Source of the DNA: Phycicoccus sp. M110.8 | Lineage (GTDB): Bacteria > Actinomycetota > Actinomycetes > Actinomycetales > Dermatophilaceae | Length of the DNA: 64,000 nucleotides | Reading direction: 5' to 3' | Assembly (NCBI RefSeq): GCF_032464895.1 | Contig: NZ_JAWDIC010000004.1 | Coordinates: 186,001-250,000, forward strand | Shown here: piece after piece, positions 42,883 through 51,225 of the stretch | How positions within the stretch are numbered: position 1 is the first letter of the stretch | How the letters are laid out: each line of letters begins with the position of its first letter | Position numbers and translations under genes: made by a program | The notes under the pieces: model-generated | What the model saw: only the letters and a program-made list of their open reading frames with translations | Told to the model about the DNA's origin: nothing | The model's database searches: none

Positions 42883-43733
42883 CCGACGTCCTTCGCTACA
42901 CCGCCTTCACCACCGACCCCGCCGGGGGCAACCCGGCCGGAATCGTCCTGCACGCCGACCGCCTGTCGGACGAGGAGATGCTGCGCACCGCCGCCGAGGT
43001 GGGCTACTCCGAGACCGCCTTCGTGCTGCGCGAGGGCAGGACCCGGCCACACCTCGGGCTGCGCTTCTTCAGCGCCCTGGACGAGGTGGCCTTCTGCGGC
43101 CACGCCACCATCGCCACGGCTGTGGCCCTTGCCGAGCGGGGCGGGGTCGGGACCACGGTCTTCGACACGCCCGCCGGCGAGATCGAGGTGGCCACCGCGG
43201 TGGTGGACGGCGTGCTGCGCGCCAGCCTGACCAGCGTGCCGACCCGGACGCGACCCGTCCCCGACGCGGCGCTGGGCGAGGCGCTGGCCGCGCTGCGGCT
43301 GTCCGCGGCGGACCTCGCCGACGTCCTGCCCCCGCTCCTGTCGTATGCCGGGAACGAGCACCTCGTGCTCGCCCTGGCGAGCAGGCAGCGGCTGGCGGAG
43401 CTGGACTACGACTTCACCCGGCTCAAGGACCTCATGACTGCGGAGGGGTGGACCACCGTGCAGCTCGTCTGGCGGGAGGACGAGGACACCTTCCACTCGC
43501 GCAACCCGTTCCCCGTGGGCGGTGTGGTGGAGGACCCGGCGACCGGCTCCGCGGCGGCAGCCCTCGGTGGCTACCTCCTGTCGCTCGGCCACGTCCCGGC
43601 GCCCCGGACCGTCCGGGTGGTGCAGGGGGTCGACATGGGCCGCCCTAGCGAGCTGCTCGTCGACGTGCGCCCGGACGACCCGCGCGTCACCGTGTCCGGT
43701 GCCGCCGTGGAGCTTCCGACGCCCCAGGGCTGA
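42879..43733 (+). CDS. PhzF-family isomerase/epimerase-like protein
   Basis: 284 aa. The two-fold repeat begins YTAFTTDPAGGNPAGIVL, with the conserved catalytic Glu in GYSETAFVL. FFSALDEVAFCGHATIATA and GGVVEDPATGSAAAALGGYLL are the paired signature loops. The family shares the diaminopimelate epimerase fold; PhzF isomerises a phenazine precursor, but most members have unknown substrates, and no phenazine genes are here. Coupled to the upstream VOC gene. Confidence 0.9.
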   Translation: MTDVLRYTAFTTDPAGGNPAGIVLHADRLSDEEMLRTAAEVGYSETAFVLREGRTRPHLGLRFFSALDEVAFCGHATIATAVALAERGGVGTTVFDTPAGEIEVATAVVDGVLRASLTSVPTRTRPVPDAALGEALAALRLSAADLADVLPPLLSYAGNEHLVLALASRQRLAELDYDFTRLKDLMTAEGWTTVQLVWREDEDTFHSRNPFPVGGVVEDPATGSAAAALGGYLLSLGHVPAPRTVRVVQGVDMGRPSELLVDVRPDDPRVTVSGAAVELPTPQG

Positions 43734-43861
43734 CCGCGGGGAGGCTCGAGACCCATCCCGTGGCCGCATTCCCCGGACGCCGAACCACCATCCCTGGACG
43801 CACCGGCACCCGTGCCGCACAGGACCGGGGCCTGCGCGCGCCGGCGAGCCGCCTTGCTTTG

Positions 43862-43876
43862 GTCAACCAAGTTGAC
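43862..43876. promoter_or_regulatory. MarR-type operator upstream of the MarR gene
   Basis: GTCAAC-CAA-GTTGAC, a perfect dyad 34 bp before the MarR ATG. Two related sites lie at 46293-46307 and 46320-46334. Confidence 0.7.
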
Positions 43877-43910
43877 TGAAGATGGTGGGCAAGAGCTCGT
43901 CCGAGAGGGG

Positions 43911-44372
43911 ATGCCGGTGGAGGGTCTGCCGTTGGTACGGCTGTTGTCGATGGCGCTGCGGACCAGTCTGGAGCAGCTGCACGAGCAGCTCGCGGCGGCC
44001 GGGTACCCCGAGCTGCGGCCCACCCACGGCTACGCCCTCAACGCAGTGGCGCGGGGCGAGGCCACGGCCAGCGAGCTCGCCGTGGGTCTCGGCATCACGA
44101 AGCAGGGCGCGGCCAAGGTGCTGCAGCAGCTCCTGGACTCGGGCTACGTGGAGCAGTGCGTCGACCCTCGTGACAGCCGCAACCGGCCCGTCCGCCTCAC
44201 CCGGCGCGGACGGGCCGCGGTGAGGACGTCGGTGCGCATCCAGGCCGAGATGCAGCGCCGGTGGGAGGAGCACGTGTCTGCCGCCGACGTCGAGACGCTG
44301 GTGACCAGCCTCGAGCGGATCGTCAGGGCCGAGAACGGAGGCGAGCTGCCTCCCGTGAGGCCTGGCTGGTGA
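43911..44372 (+). CDS. MarR-family regulator
   Basis: 153 aa winged-helix protein: ELAVGLGITKQGAAKVLQQLLDSGYVEQ is the recognition helix, followed by the wing DPRDSRNRPVRLTRRG. Usual MarR length. ATG 43911 follows GAGAGG. The operator at 43862 suggests autoregulation, and two similar dyads upstream of the cupin-MFS operon point to that as its regulon. Convergent with the MFS gene across a strong terminator. Confidence 0.9.
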   Translation: MPVEGLPLVRLLSMALRTSLEQLHEQLAAAGYPELRPTHGYALNAVARGEATASELAVGLGITKQGAAKVLQQLLDSGYVEQCVDPRDSRNRPVRLTRRGRAAVRTSVRIQAEMQRRWEEHVSAADVETLVTSLERIVRAENGGELPPVRPGW

Positions 44373-44377
44373 CAGGA

Positions 44378-44406
44378 CGAGGGGCGGACCGGTGGTCCGC
44401 CCCTCG
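44378..44406. terminator. Perfect 13-bp hairpin between MarR and MFS genes
   Basis: CGAGGGGCGGACC and GGTCCGCCCCTCG with a three-base loop, in the 66-bp gap between convergent genes. Confidence 0.85.
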
Positions 44407-44438
44407 CCCTTCCCTCGCGCGGTCGGCGTCGTCCGACC

Positions 44439-45834
44439 TCAGCGACGCCGGATCGCGGCAGACAGCCCGGCCACGGCGAGGGTGACCGCCAGCCAGGTGA
44501 AGGCCCGGTCGTAGCCGGCCACGGCCTGTGCGGCCGATGGTCCCTCGGGTTGGGCGAGCACGGTCGCTGCCGCGACCCCGAGCGCACCGCCGAGGACCTG
44601 GCTGGTGCTGAGTAGGCCACCGCCACGCCGGTGTCGCGCGGGTCGACCCCTGCGGTGGCGGCCAGCGTGAGCGGCACGAACACCAGGCCGATTCCGGTGC
44701 CGGCGAGGACCAGTGGTCCGAACGTGCCGGCGAGGTAACCGGTGTGGGGTCCCTGCGCCGCGAGCCAGGCGGCGCCCACGGCGGCGAGCAGCAGACCGGC
44801 CACGGTGCCCCCGGTGGACCGCCAGCGGGCCGGCCCGCGGCCGACCAGCTGGGACGTCGTCACCATGGCGGCGCTGAACGGCAGGAACCCCAGCCCGGTG
44901 AGGACGGCCCCCGTCCCGTGGACCCCCTGTCGCAGCTGGGTCGTCAGGAACAGCAGTGCGAGCAGCGTGGCGCCGACGACGAACGCGAGCAGGAAGGCCC
45001 GGACCCGCCGCCCGTCGGTCAGCAGGGTGGTCGGGACGAGCGGGCGCTCGGCCCGCCGCTCGGCCAGCACCAGCAGTACCGCCAGCAGGGCCGCGGCGGC
45101 GAGGGAACCGGTCACCAGGGCGTCGCCCCAGCCGCTGGTCGCGGCCCGCGACAGGGCCAGGGACAGCGCGGTGGCGGCGCCGGTGACGGACACCGCGCTC
45201 GGCACCGCTAGCCCGTGGGCGCGACGCGGTGTCTCGGGCAGCACGCGCGGCGCGAGGGCGAGGACCCCGCCACCACGGGGATGTTGATGAGGAACACCGC
45301 TCGCCAGGACACCGCCTGGACCAGCAGGCCGCCACCGACCAGGCCCAGCGCAGCGCCGGCACCGGACATGGCGGCATACAGCGCCATGGCGCGAGCCCGC
45401 CGCGCCGGTTGGGGGAACGTGGTCGCGAGCAGCGCGAGCACTGCCGGTGCGGCGAGCGCCGAGCCGACCCCCTGGCCCGCCCGGGCAGCCAGGACCATGG
45501 CGGTGCTGGGGGCCAGGCCGGCCAGCAGGCTGGCCAGGCCGAACACGAGCACGCCGAGCTGCAGGGCCCGGCGACGCCCCATCAGGTCCCCGGCCCGGCC
45601 GCCGAGGAGGAGCAGGCCGCCGTAGGTGAGGGAGTATGCCGCGACGACCCACGGTGTCGCCTCGGTCGAGACCCCCAGGTCGCGGCGGAGCGCGCCGAGG
45701 CCGATGTTGACGACGCTGACGTCGACGACGAGCAGCAGCTGGACGGCGCACAGGACGAACAGGGCGGTGCTGTCCGTCCGAGCCGTGCGGGGTGGTGCGG
45801 CAGCCGCCGGGGTGAGGGATGCGGTGGCGGTCAT
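44439..45834 (-). pseudogene. MFS efflux transporter broken by two frameshifts
   Basis: Three successive frames together encode one DHA2-type transporter. The first (ATG 45834) gives LLLVVDVSVVNIGLGALRRD through VFLINIPVV. The second starts near 45264-45280 with GGVLALAPRVLPET and continues to DTGVAV. The third starts near 44611-44630 with GLLSTSQVLGGALGVAAA and ends at 44439. Each junction is explained by one missing base. It is 7 bp after the cupin gene, and the shared MarR operators imply induced efflux. Errors in the sequence or true decay cannot be separated here. Confidence 0.8.
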
Positions 45835-45841
45835 GGCCGGC

Positions 45842-46234
45842 CTATCGCGCCCACGGCACGGGGACGGGGTCCCCGTCGCCGACGCGGGCGGTTGCGCCCG
45901 GCACGGACGAGACGACGGCGGTGGCACCGTCGGGGCCGGCCGTCAGCCGGCGATCGGCTCCTGCGGGAAGGACGACGGCGTCGTCGGCCCGGAGGTCGAG
46001 CTGCTCGTCGCCGACGGTGGCGGAGAGGCTGCCCTGCACCAGGACGAGGACCTGGTCCTCGCTGACAGTGTGCAGCGGGCCCGCCGCTCCGGCGGCCATC
46101 TCGGTGCGCCAGACGGCGATCGACGCCGGTGCTGGCCCGGAAGGGGAGGCGTAGGTGCGCATGGTCGCGGCGGGGGTGACGACCGGACGGGCGTCGGCCA
46201 GCCGGACGTCGAGGGGGGAGGACGTGGTGGTCAC
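45842..46234 (-). CDS. Cupin-domain protein
   Basis: 130 aa. The core GPLHTVSEDQVLVLVQGSLSATVGDEQ and VVLPAGADRRLTAG is a small cupin barrel with a reduced metal motif (H and E present, second motif degenerate). GTG 46234 is preceded by GGAGA. First gene of the cupin-MFS operon behind two MarR dyads. Likely a small-molecule binding protein; no reaction assigned. Confidence 0.78.
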   Translation of the reverse strand: MTTTSSPLDVRLADARPVVTPAATMRTYASPSGPAPASIAVWRTEMAAGAAGPLHTVSEDQVLVLVQGSLSATVGDEQLDLRADDAVVLPAGADRRLTAGPDGATAVVSSVPGATARVGDGDPVPVPWAR

Positions 46235-46292
46235 GAGGAGTCTCCAGAGGGTGGGTGCGGAACGGCCAAGAGCGGATCCCCCCGGCCCATTG

Positions 46293-46334
46293 GACAACTT
46301 AGTTGACTGTTTGGAAATGGTCAACCATGTTGTC
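46293..46334. promoter_or_regulatory. Pair of MarR-type operators
   Basis: GACAAC-TTA-GTTGAC (46293-46307) and GTCAAC-CAT-GTTGTC (46320-46334), centres 27 bp apart, between the leftward cupin-MFS operon and the rightward GNAT gene. Same architecture as the dyad at 43862. Confidence 0.7.
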
Positions 46335-46424
46335 CATCTGCAGACCACGGCCCGTTGCGCCGTCCCGCGGACCGCCGTCGCAAAAGCGGGTGACCCGGCG
46401 ACCGGCGGCTGCCATGATCGGCCC

Positions 46425-46940
46425 GTGATCACGTTGGAGCTCGTGCCGGCAGCGGCCATGGAGGCGATGCTCGAGGACGACCTGGCCACGGCCGGTGACG
46501 TGCACGGGCGGCCGTTGCCGCCGTTCTTCCTCCAGGAGAAGTGGCTGTGGCGGATCCGGCTGGGCCAGGTGCGCAGCTGCTCGCCGGATGCGCCCTGGCT
46601 CGTCCGCGCGGCGGTGCGCGAGCCGGGCGGTGTGGTGGTCGGGCACGCCGGTTTTCACGGCCGGCCCGACGCGACCGGAATGGTCGAGGTCGGCTACACC
46701 ATCATCCCCGAGCACCGCGGCCACGGCTACGCGCACGAGGTGCTGGCTGCCCTCGTCGAGGAGGCGAGGGCGTCCCAGGACGTGGCCGTCGTCCGCGCCA
46801 CGGTCAGCCCCGACAACGAGGCGTCGTTGGCCGTCGTCCGCCGCGCGGGGTTCGTCCACGTCGGCGAGCAGTGGGACGACGAGGACGGGCTCGAGCTCGT
46901 CTTCGAGAAGGTGCTGGCGAGGTCGGCCGCAGGGGAGTGA
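46425..46940 (+). CDS. GNAT-family acetyltransferase
   Basis: 171 aa. The acetyl-CoA loop is VGYTIIPEHRGHGYAHEVLAALV, with ATVSPDNEASLAVVRRAGFV downstream. It resembles RimJ/RimL-type N-acetyltransferases. GTG 46425 lies six bases after CATGAT. The target is unknown. It is convergent with the DeoR gene. Confidence 0.88.
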   Translation: MITLELVPAAAMEAMLEDDLATAGDVHGRPLPPFFLQEKWLWRIRLGQVRSCSPDAPWLVRAAVREPGGVVVGHAGFHGRPDATGMVEVGYTIIPEHRGHGYAHEVLAALVEEARASQDVAVVRATVSPDNEASLAVVRRAGFVHVGEQWDDEDGLELVFEKVLARSAAGE

Positions 46941-46953
46941 CGCCGGTCGCGGG

Positions 46954-47739
46954 TCAGCCGGCGACGATGATCTGCGTGCCCGTGCTGCGCAGGTGGGCTG
47001 CTGCGGCGGGCTCGGGCTCCGCGTCGGTGACGAGGGTCGTGATCCGGTCGTGCGGGCAGAGCAGGACCGGCGCCGAGATGGCGAACTTGGTGTGGTCGGC
47101 GAGCAGGACCACCCGGTCGGCGACGTCGATGAGCGCGAGCTTGGTCGGGCGCTCCTTGTCCGTGGCGACGTACACGCCGCGCTCGTCCACGGCTGCGGCG
47201 CCGAGGAAGAGGGTGGACACGCGCAGGCCCCGTGCCGCGTCGACCGTCATCTGCCCCGTGAACGCCTGGCTCTCGTGCAGCAGCTCGCCGCCCAGGCCGA
47301 CGACCTTGCCGGCGCCGCGGTTGAGCAGCAGCTGGATGACGGGGACCGAGTGGGTCACCACCGTGCCGTCGAAGTCGTGGGGGAGGACTTGGGCGAGCGC
47401 GTAGGTCGTGGTGCCGGCGTCGATCGCGATGGTGTCGGTGTCGGCCACCAGGGCGAGCGCCGCCTCGGCGATCGCCTTCTTCGCCCCCTCGTCCATCCGG
47501 GACCGGCTGACGAACGCGGGGTTGTGCATCGGGCCGTGCAATGCGCTGACCCCGCCGTGGACCACCCGGACCGACCCCTGCTTCTCCAGCTTGCGCAGGT
47601 CGCGCCGGACGGTCATGTCCGAGACGCCCAGGTCGCGGGTCAGGCTCGTCACCGACACGAAGCCCGTCTCGCGGAGGCGCTCCATGATGACGCGCCTGCG
47701 CTCGGGTGCGCTGTCGTAGCGCATCGCCTCCTGGCCCAT
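46954..47739 (-). CDS. DeoR-family regulator of the sulfoquinovose locus
   Basis: 261 aa. An N-terminal HTH (VSVTSLTRDLGVSDMTVRRDLRKLEKQG) is followed by the sugar-phosphate-binding DeoRC domain (DAGTTTYALAQVLP, VGLGGELLHESQAFTG, LFLGAAAVDERGV). ATG 47739 has AAAGG six bases upstream; GTG 47745 is also in frame. It is divergent from the kinase gene, with two dyads between them. E. coli uses a DeoR-type protein (YihW/CsqR) for the same pathway, so a phosphorylated sulfosugar is the likely inducer. Confidence 0.9.
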   Translation of the reverse strand: MGQEAMRYDSAPERRRVIMERLRETGFVSVTSLTRDLGVSDMTVRRDLRKLEKQGSVRVVHGGVSALHGPMHNPAFVSRSRMDEGAKKAIAEAALALVADTDTIAIDAGTTTYALAQVLPHDFDGTVVTHSVPVIQLLLNRGAGKVVGLGGELLHESQAFTGQMTVDAARGLRVSTLFLGAAAVDERGVYVATDKERPTKLALIDVADRVVLLADHTKFAISAPVLLCPHDRITTLVTDAEPEPAAAAHLRSTGTQIIVAG

Positions 47740-47840
47740 GCCCACCCTTTCCCCGTTCGGCGCACGGTGTGCCGCGCTGGGCCCAGTGAAGACCGGCCCC
47801 GGCCGGATCGGCCTTGGTTGAAGAATAGATCACATTGGAT

Positions 47841-47879
47841 GTTGACTTTCCAACACTCGTTGTTAGTCTAGCAACAACC
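47841..47879. promoter_or_regulatory. Two dyads in the DeoR/kinase divergent promoter
   Basis: TGTTG-N6-CAACA (47841-47856) and GTTGTT-N8-AACAAC (47860-47879) share a GTTG/CAAC core. They sit 44-82 bp before the kinase start in unusually AT-rich DNA, as expected of DeoR operators. Confidence 0.65.
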
Positions 47880-47922
47880 GCAGCACGACGTCAGCGTGGA
47901 CGTCCCGCCTCCAGGAGATGGC

Positions 47923-48855
47923 ATGCCGCACACCGCACTTCCCAGCCCCTCGGCCCCTCCGGTCGTCTTCGTCGGGGCGGCGACCATGGACTCGATCGTC
48001 CTCGTCAGCGGCTACCCCGGGCCGGACGAGCGCGTCGTGGCCGAGGACCTCGTCTTCGCCGGCGGAGGACCGGCCGCCACTGCCGCGGTCGCCGCCGCCC
48101 GCCTCGGCGTCGAGGCGGCCTTCGTCGGCACCGTCGGCGACGACGAGGACGGCCGGCGGATCCTCGAGGACCTGGCCGCCGAGGGCGTCGACGTCTCCGG
48201 TGTCACCCGGGCCGCCGGGGCACGCTCGGCTGCCAGCGTGATCGTCGTCGACGCGCTGCGTGGGACGCGCGCCATCTGCAACCGCCCGGGCCCCGGGGTC
48301 GACACCGCCCGGGGCGCGGAGCTCGTCCGCGGCGCGCAGTGGGTGCACGCCGACCACGTCGGGTGGGCCGCGGTCGCGCAGCTGCTCGACCTCACGGCGA
48401 CCGCCCGCCCCAAGGTCTCGGTGGACGCGGGGAACCCGATCCCCGACTTCACCCCCGCCGGGGTCGACCTCTACGTCCCCACCCTCGAGGCCCTCCGCCG
48501 CACCCACGGCGACGGGACCGGCGACGAGGCCCTGCTGGAGGCCGCACTGCGTGAGGGTGCGCGACGGGTCGTCGCGACCGACGGCAGCCGCGGCTCCCTG
48601 GCCGCCGACGCGACGGGGGAGAGGGCCCGCGCCGCGGGCGTCCCCGTCGACGTGGTGAGCACCCTCGGCGCCGGCGACGTCTTCCACGGGGCGCTGGTGG
48701 CCGCCCACGTCCGCGACCTGCCCCTGGACGACGCCCTGGAGTACGCCAACCACGTCGCCGCGCTCTCCTGCCTCGGTCTCGACGGCAGGTCCGCCATCCC
48801 CACCCACGACGACGTCACCGCGCGACTGCGCGCCCGCACCGCTCGACCTGCCTGA
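47923..48855 (+). CDS. PfkB-family kinase, probable 6-deoxy-6-sulfofructose kinase
   Basis: 310 aa. The glycine-rich substrate motif AGGGPAATAAVAAARLG is nearly identical to the E. coli YihV segment. The catalytic base is D252 in the anion hole VVSTLGAGDVFHGAL, followed by the YihV-like C-terminus with ECN-type HVAALSCLGLDGRSAIP. It phosphorylates sulfofructose to sulfofructose-1-phosphate in sulfo-EMP glycolysis. AGGAG precedes ATG 47923. First gene of the operon. Assignment relies on YihV resemblance together with the aldolase next door. Confidence 0.85.
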   Translation: MPHTALPSPSAPPVVFVGAATMDSIVLVSGYPGPDERVVAEDLVFAGGGPAATAAVAAARLGVEAAFVGTVGDDEDGRRILEDLAAEGVDVSGVTRAAGARSAASVIVVDALRGTRAICNRPGPGVDTARGAELVRGAQWVHADHVGWAAVAQLLDLTATARPKVSVDAGNPIPDFTPAGVDLYVPTLEALRRTHGDGTGDEALLEAALREGARRVVATDGSRGSLAADATGERARAAGVPVDVVSTLGAGDVFHGALVAAHVRDLPLDDALEYANHVAALSCLGLDGRSAIPTHDDVTARLRARTARPA

Positions 48856-48889
48856 CCGCACGCGACTCGCCCCGCCCAAGGAGACCCCC

Positions 48890-49774
48890 GTGAGCCAACC
48901 TGCCCCGACGGCATACACGTTGTCGTCCATCGCCCGCCCCAGCGGCGCCTTCGCCATGCTGGCCGTCGACCAGCGCGAGGCCATGCGCGGGATGTTCGCC
49001 GAGCACCAGGACGGGCCCGTCGGCGACGAGCAGCTGAGGCGCTTCAAGGTCGAGGCCACCCGCATCCTCACCCCCTACGCGTCGGCCGTCCTCGTCGACA
49101 AGCAGTTCGCCTTCGACGCCGTCGTCGACGCAGGTGCGGTGGCGCCGGGGTGCGGCCTCATCGCCGCGGCCGACGAGTTCATCGCGGGCAACGGCGAGTA
49201 CGTCACCGACGTCGTCATCGACGAGGCCGTCGACCCTGCGGCGGTGCGTGAGCAGGGCGCGGTCGCCATGAAGCTGCTGGTGATCCACCGCCCCGACACC
49301 GACCCGCAGGTGCGCATCGACATGGTCCGCCGGTTCGTCGAGCGGTGCCGTTCCGCGGGGCTCGTGAGCATCATCGAGCCCGTCGCCAAGGCCCCTCGTG
49401 ACGGCCGTGACTGGGACTGGGACCAGTGCGTCGTGGACGTCGCCAGCGAGCTGGGCGGCCTCGGCGCCGACCTCTACAAGGCCGAGGTGCCGCTCAAGGG
49501 GCAGGGTGACGAGGGCGAGATCCGCCGGCGCTGCGCCGAGATCACGGACGCCGTCTCCTCGCCCTGGGTGGTGCTGTCGTCGGGCGTGCCCGCCGAGCTC
49601 TTCCCGCGCGCGGTCCGGCTGGCGTGCGAGTCGGGAGCCTCGGGCTTCCTGGCCGGGCGTGCGGTGTGGGCCTCGGTGATCGGCAGCGACGACGTCGAGC
49701 GCGACCTGCGCGAGGTGTCGGTGCCGCGGCTGCAGCAGCTGGGCGAGCTCGTCGACTCGCTGGTGACGCGATGA
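48890..49774 (+). CDS. Sulfofructose-1-phosphate aldolase (YihT family)
   Basis: 294-aa class I aldolase. PSGAFAMLAVDQREAMRGMF, SIIEPVAKAPRDG, GADLYKAEVPLKG with Schiff-base K197, and LSSGVPAELFPRAVRLACES closely follow E. coli YihT along the whole length. It cleaves sulfofructose-1-phosphate to DHAP and 3-sulfolactaldehyde. AAGGAG precedes GTG 48890. Its stop overlaps the isomerase start (ATGA). This is the strongest single indicator that the locus is for sulfoglycolysis. Confidence 0.9.
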   Translation: MSQPAPTAYTLSSIARPSGAFAMLAVDQREAMRGMFAEHQDGPVGDEQLRRFKVEATRILTPYASAVLVDKQFAFDAVVDAGAVAPGCGLIAAADEFIAGNGEYVTDVVIDEAVDPAAVREQGAVAMKLLVIHRPDTDPQVRIDMVRRFVERCRSAGLVSIIEPVAKAPRDGRDWDWDQCVVDVASELGGLGADLYKAEVPLKGQGDEGEIRRRCAEITDAVSSPWVVLSSGVPAELFPRAVRLACESGASGFLAGRAVWASVIGSDDVERDLREVSVPRLQQLGELVDSLVTR

Positions 49775-51225
49775 CCGCGGCCACCGCGCAGCGCCGGCCC
49801 CGCGTGGTCGTGGTCCCCACCGCGCGCCCGACGTTCGCCGTCGACGTCGCCGCGCAGCGCGCCGCGGAGGCCCGAGCCCTGCTCGAGGAGCTGGGCGCCG
49901 ACGTCACCGGGCCCACGGACCTCGTCATGACCCCCGCGGACCTCGAGCGCGCCGCGGCCCTGCCGCTGGCCGAGGCGGACCTCGTCGTGAACGTGTGCGC
50001 CTCCTTCTCCGACGCGAGCCCGGCGCTGCGCCTGTATGCCGACCTGGAGACGCCCGTGCTCCTCTGGTCGTTCCGGGAGCCCGGCCCGGTCGGGGACCCG
50101 CTGTGGCTCAACAGCCTCTGTGGCGCCAACCTCTTCGGCCACGCGCTGGTCGTCCACGCGGGGCGTGTTCCGCACCTGCTCTACGGGGACCCGGGAGAGG
50201 CCGGTGTCCGTGCGGCCCTGGGTGCCGCCCTGGCCGGGCGGCTGCCGGTCGTGCCCGACCTGCCGACCACAGTCGGGGAGCGCGCCGACGACGCCGGGGC
50301 GGTGCGCGAGGCGCTCGACTCCCTGCGCGGGCGGACCCTCGGGCTCGTCGGCGACGCGCCACCCGGGTTCACGCCGAGCCAGTACGACCCCGACCTGCTG
50401 GAGAAGCTGTTCGGCATCGCGGTCGAGCAGATCACGGTCGAGGACATGTTCGCGAAGGTCGCTGCCGTGCCGGAGGCCGAGGGCGAGCAGGAGTATGCCG
50501 CGGCGCTGGCCGCCCAGCCGTCGCTGGCCTCCGTCGCCCGGGCGCAGGCCGGGACCGCCGCCTGTGTCACGAGCGCGATGCGGGGCTGGCGGGACGACGC
50601 GGACCTGTCCGCGATGGCCATCAGGTGCTGGCCCGAGTTCCCCACCGAGCTCGGGGCGTGCCCCTGCTCGTCGCTGTCACGGCTGGCCGACGCCGGCACG
50701 CCGACGGCGTGCGAGCGTGACGTCTACGGCGCGGTGACCATGTCGCTGCTGGAGGCCCTCGGGTCGGGGACCACCTACCTCGTCGACACCGTCGACCTCG
50801 ACGCCGACGCCAACGTCGTCCGGCTGTGGCACTGCGGCGCGGCCGCGACGTCCCTGGCCGCAGACCCGTCGGCGGCCACCCAGTCGGTCCACTGCAACCG
50901 CAAGCTCGGCGTGGCCGGCAACTTCCCGCTGCGGACCGGGCCGGTCGTCATGGCGCGGCTCACGGAGGACCCGGCGGGAGGCCTGCGCCTGCTCGTCGCG
51001 GCCGGGGAGTCCCTCCCCGAGCCCAACCGGTTCCAGGGCAACACCGCAGCCGTCCGGCTCGACACCCCCGCCGACGAGTTCGTGGGAGCCCTGGTGGGCC
51101 ACGGCTTCCCCCACCACACGGTGCTGGCCTGGACGGACGTCCGGCCGGCCCTGCGCACCGCCGCCGACGAGCTCGGCATCCCCGTCATCGAGTTCTCCGC
51201 CACCCCCACCAAGGAGCAGTCATGA
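49771..51225 (+). CDS. L-fucose-isomerase-like enzyme, probable sulfoquinovose isomerase
   Basis: 484 aa. The C-terminal half carries the fucose/arabinose isomerase metal site: E289 in CWPEFPTELGACPCSSL and D317 in TACERDVYGAVTM. A histidine near the end (SVHCNRKLG region) may complete it. E. coli uses the unrelated YihS for sulfoquinovose-sulfofructose isomerisation; other sulfoglycolytic bacteria use a fucose-isomerase-like enzyme (SftI/SqvD type), and this gene fills that slot here. It is coupled to the aldolase and overlaps the binding-protein gene (ATGA). Activity is inferred. Confidence 0.8.
   Translation: MTAATAQRRPRVVVVPTARPTFAVDVAAQRAAEARALLEELGADVTGPTDLVMTPADLERAAALPLAEADLVVNVCASFSDASPALRLYADLETPVLLWSFREPGPVGDPLWLNSLCGANLFGHALVVHAGRVPHLLYGDPGEAGVRAALGAALAGRLPVVPDLPTTVGERADDAGAVREALDSLRGRTLGLVGDAPPGFTPSQYDPDLLEKLFGIAVEQITVEDMFAKVAAVPEAEGEQEYAAALAAQPSLASVARAQAGTAACVTSAMRGWRDDADLSAMAIRCWPEFPTELGACPCSSLSRLADAGTPTACERDVYGAVTMSLLEALGSGTTYLVDTVDLDADANVVRLWHCGAAATSLAADPSAATQSVHCNRKLGVAGNFPLRTGPVVMARLTEDPAGGLRLLVAAGESLPEPNRFQGNTAAVRLDTPADEFVGALVGHGFPHHTVLAWTDVRPALRTAADELGIPVIEFSATPTKEQS

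Noticed and set aside
48890-49774. Tagatose-bisphosphate aldolase (LacD) assignment for the class I aldolase
   Set aside because: The sequence follows YihT along its whole length and the adjacent kinase follows YihV; no tagatose genes are present.
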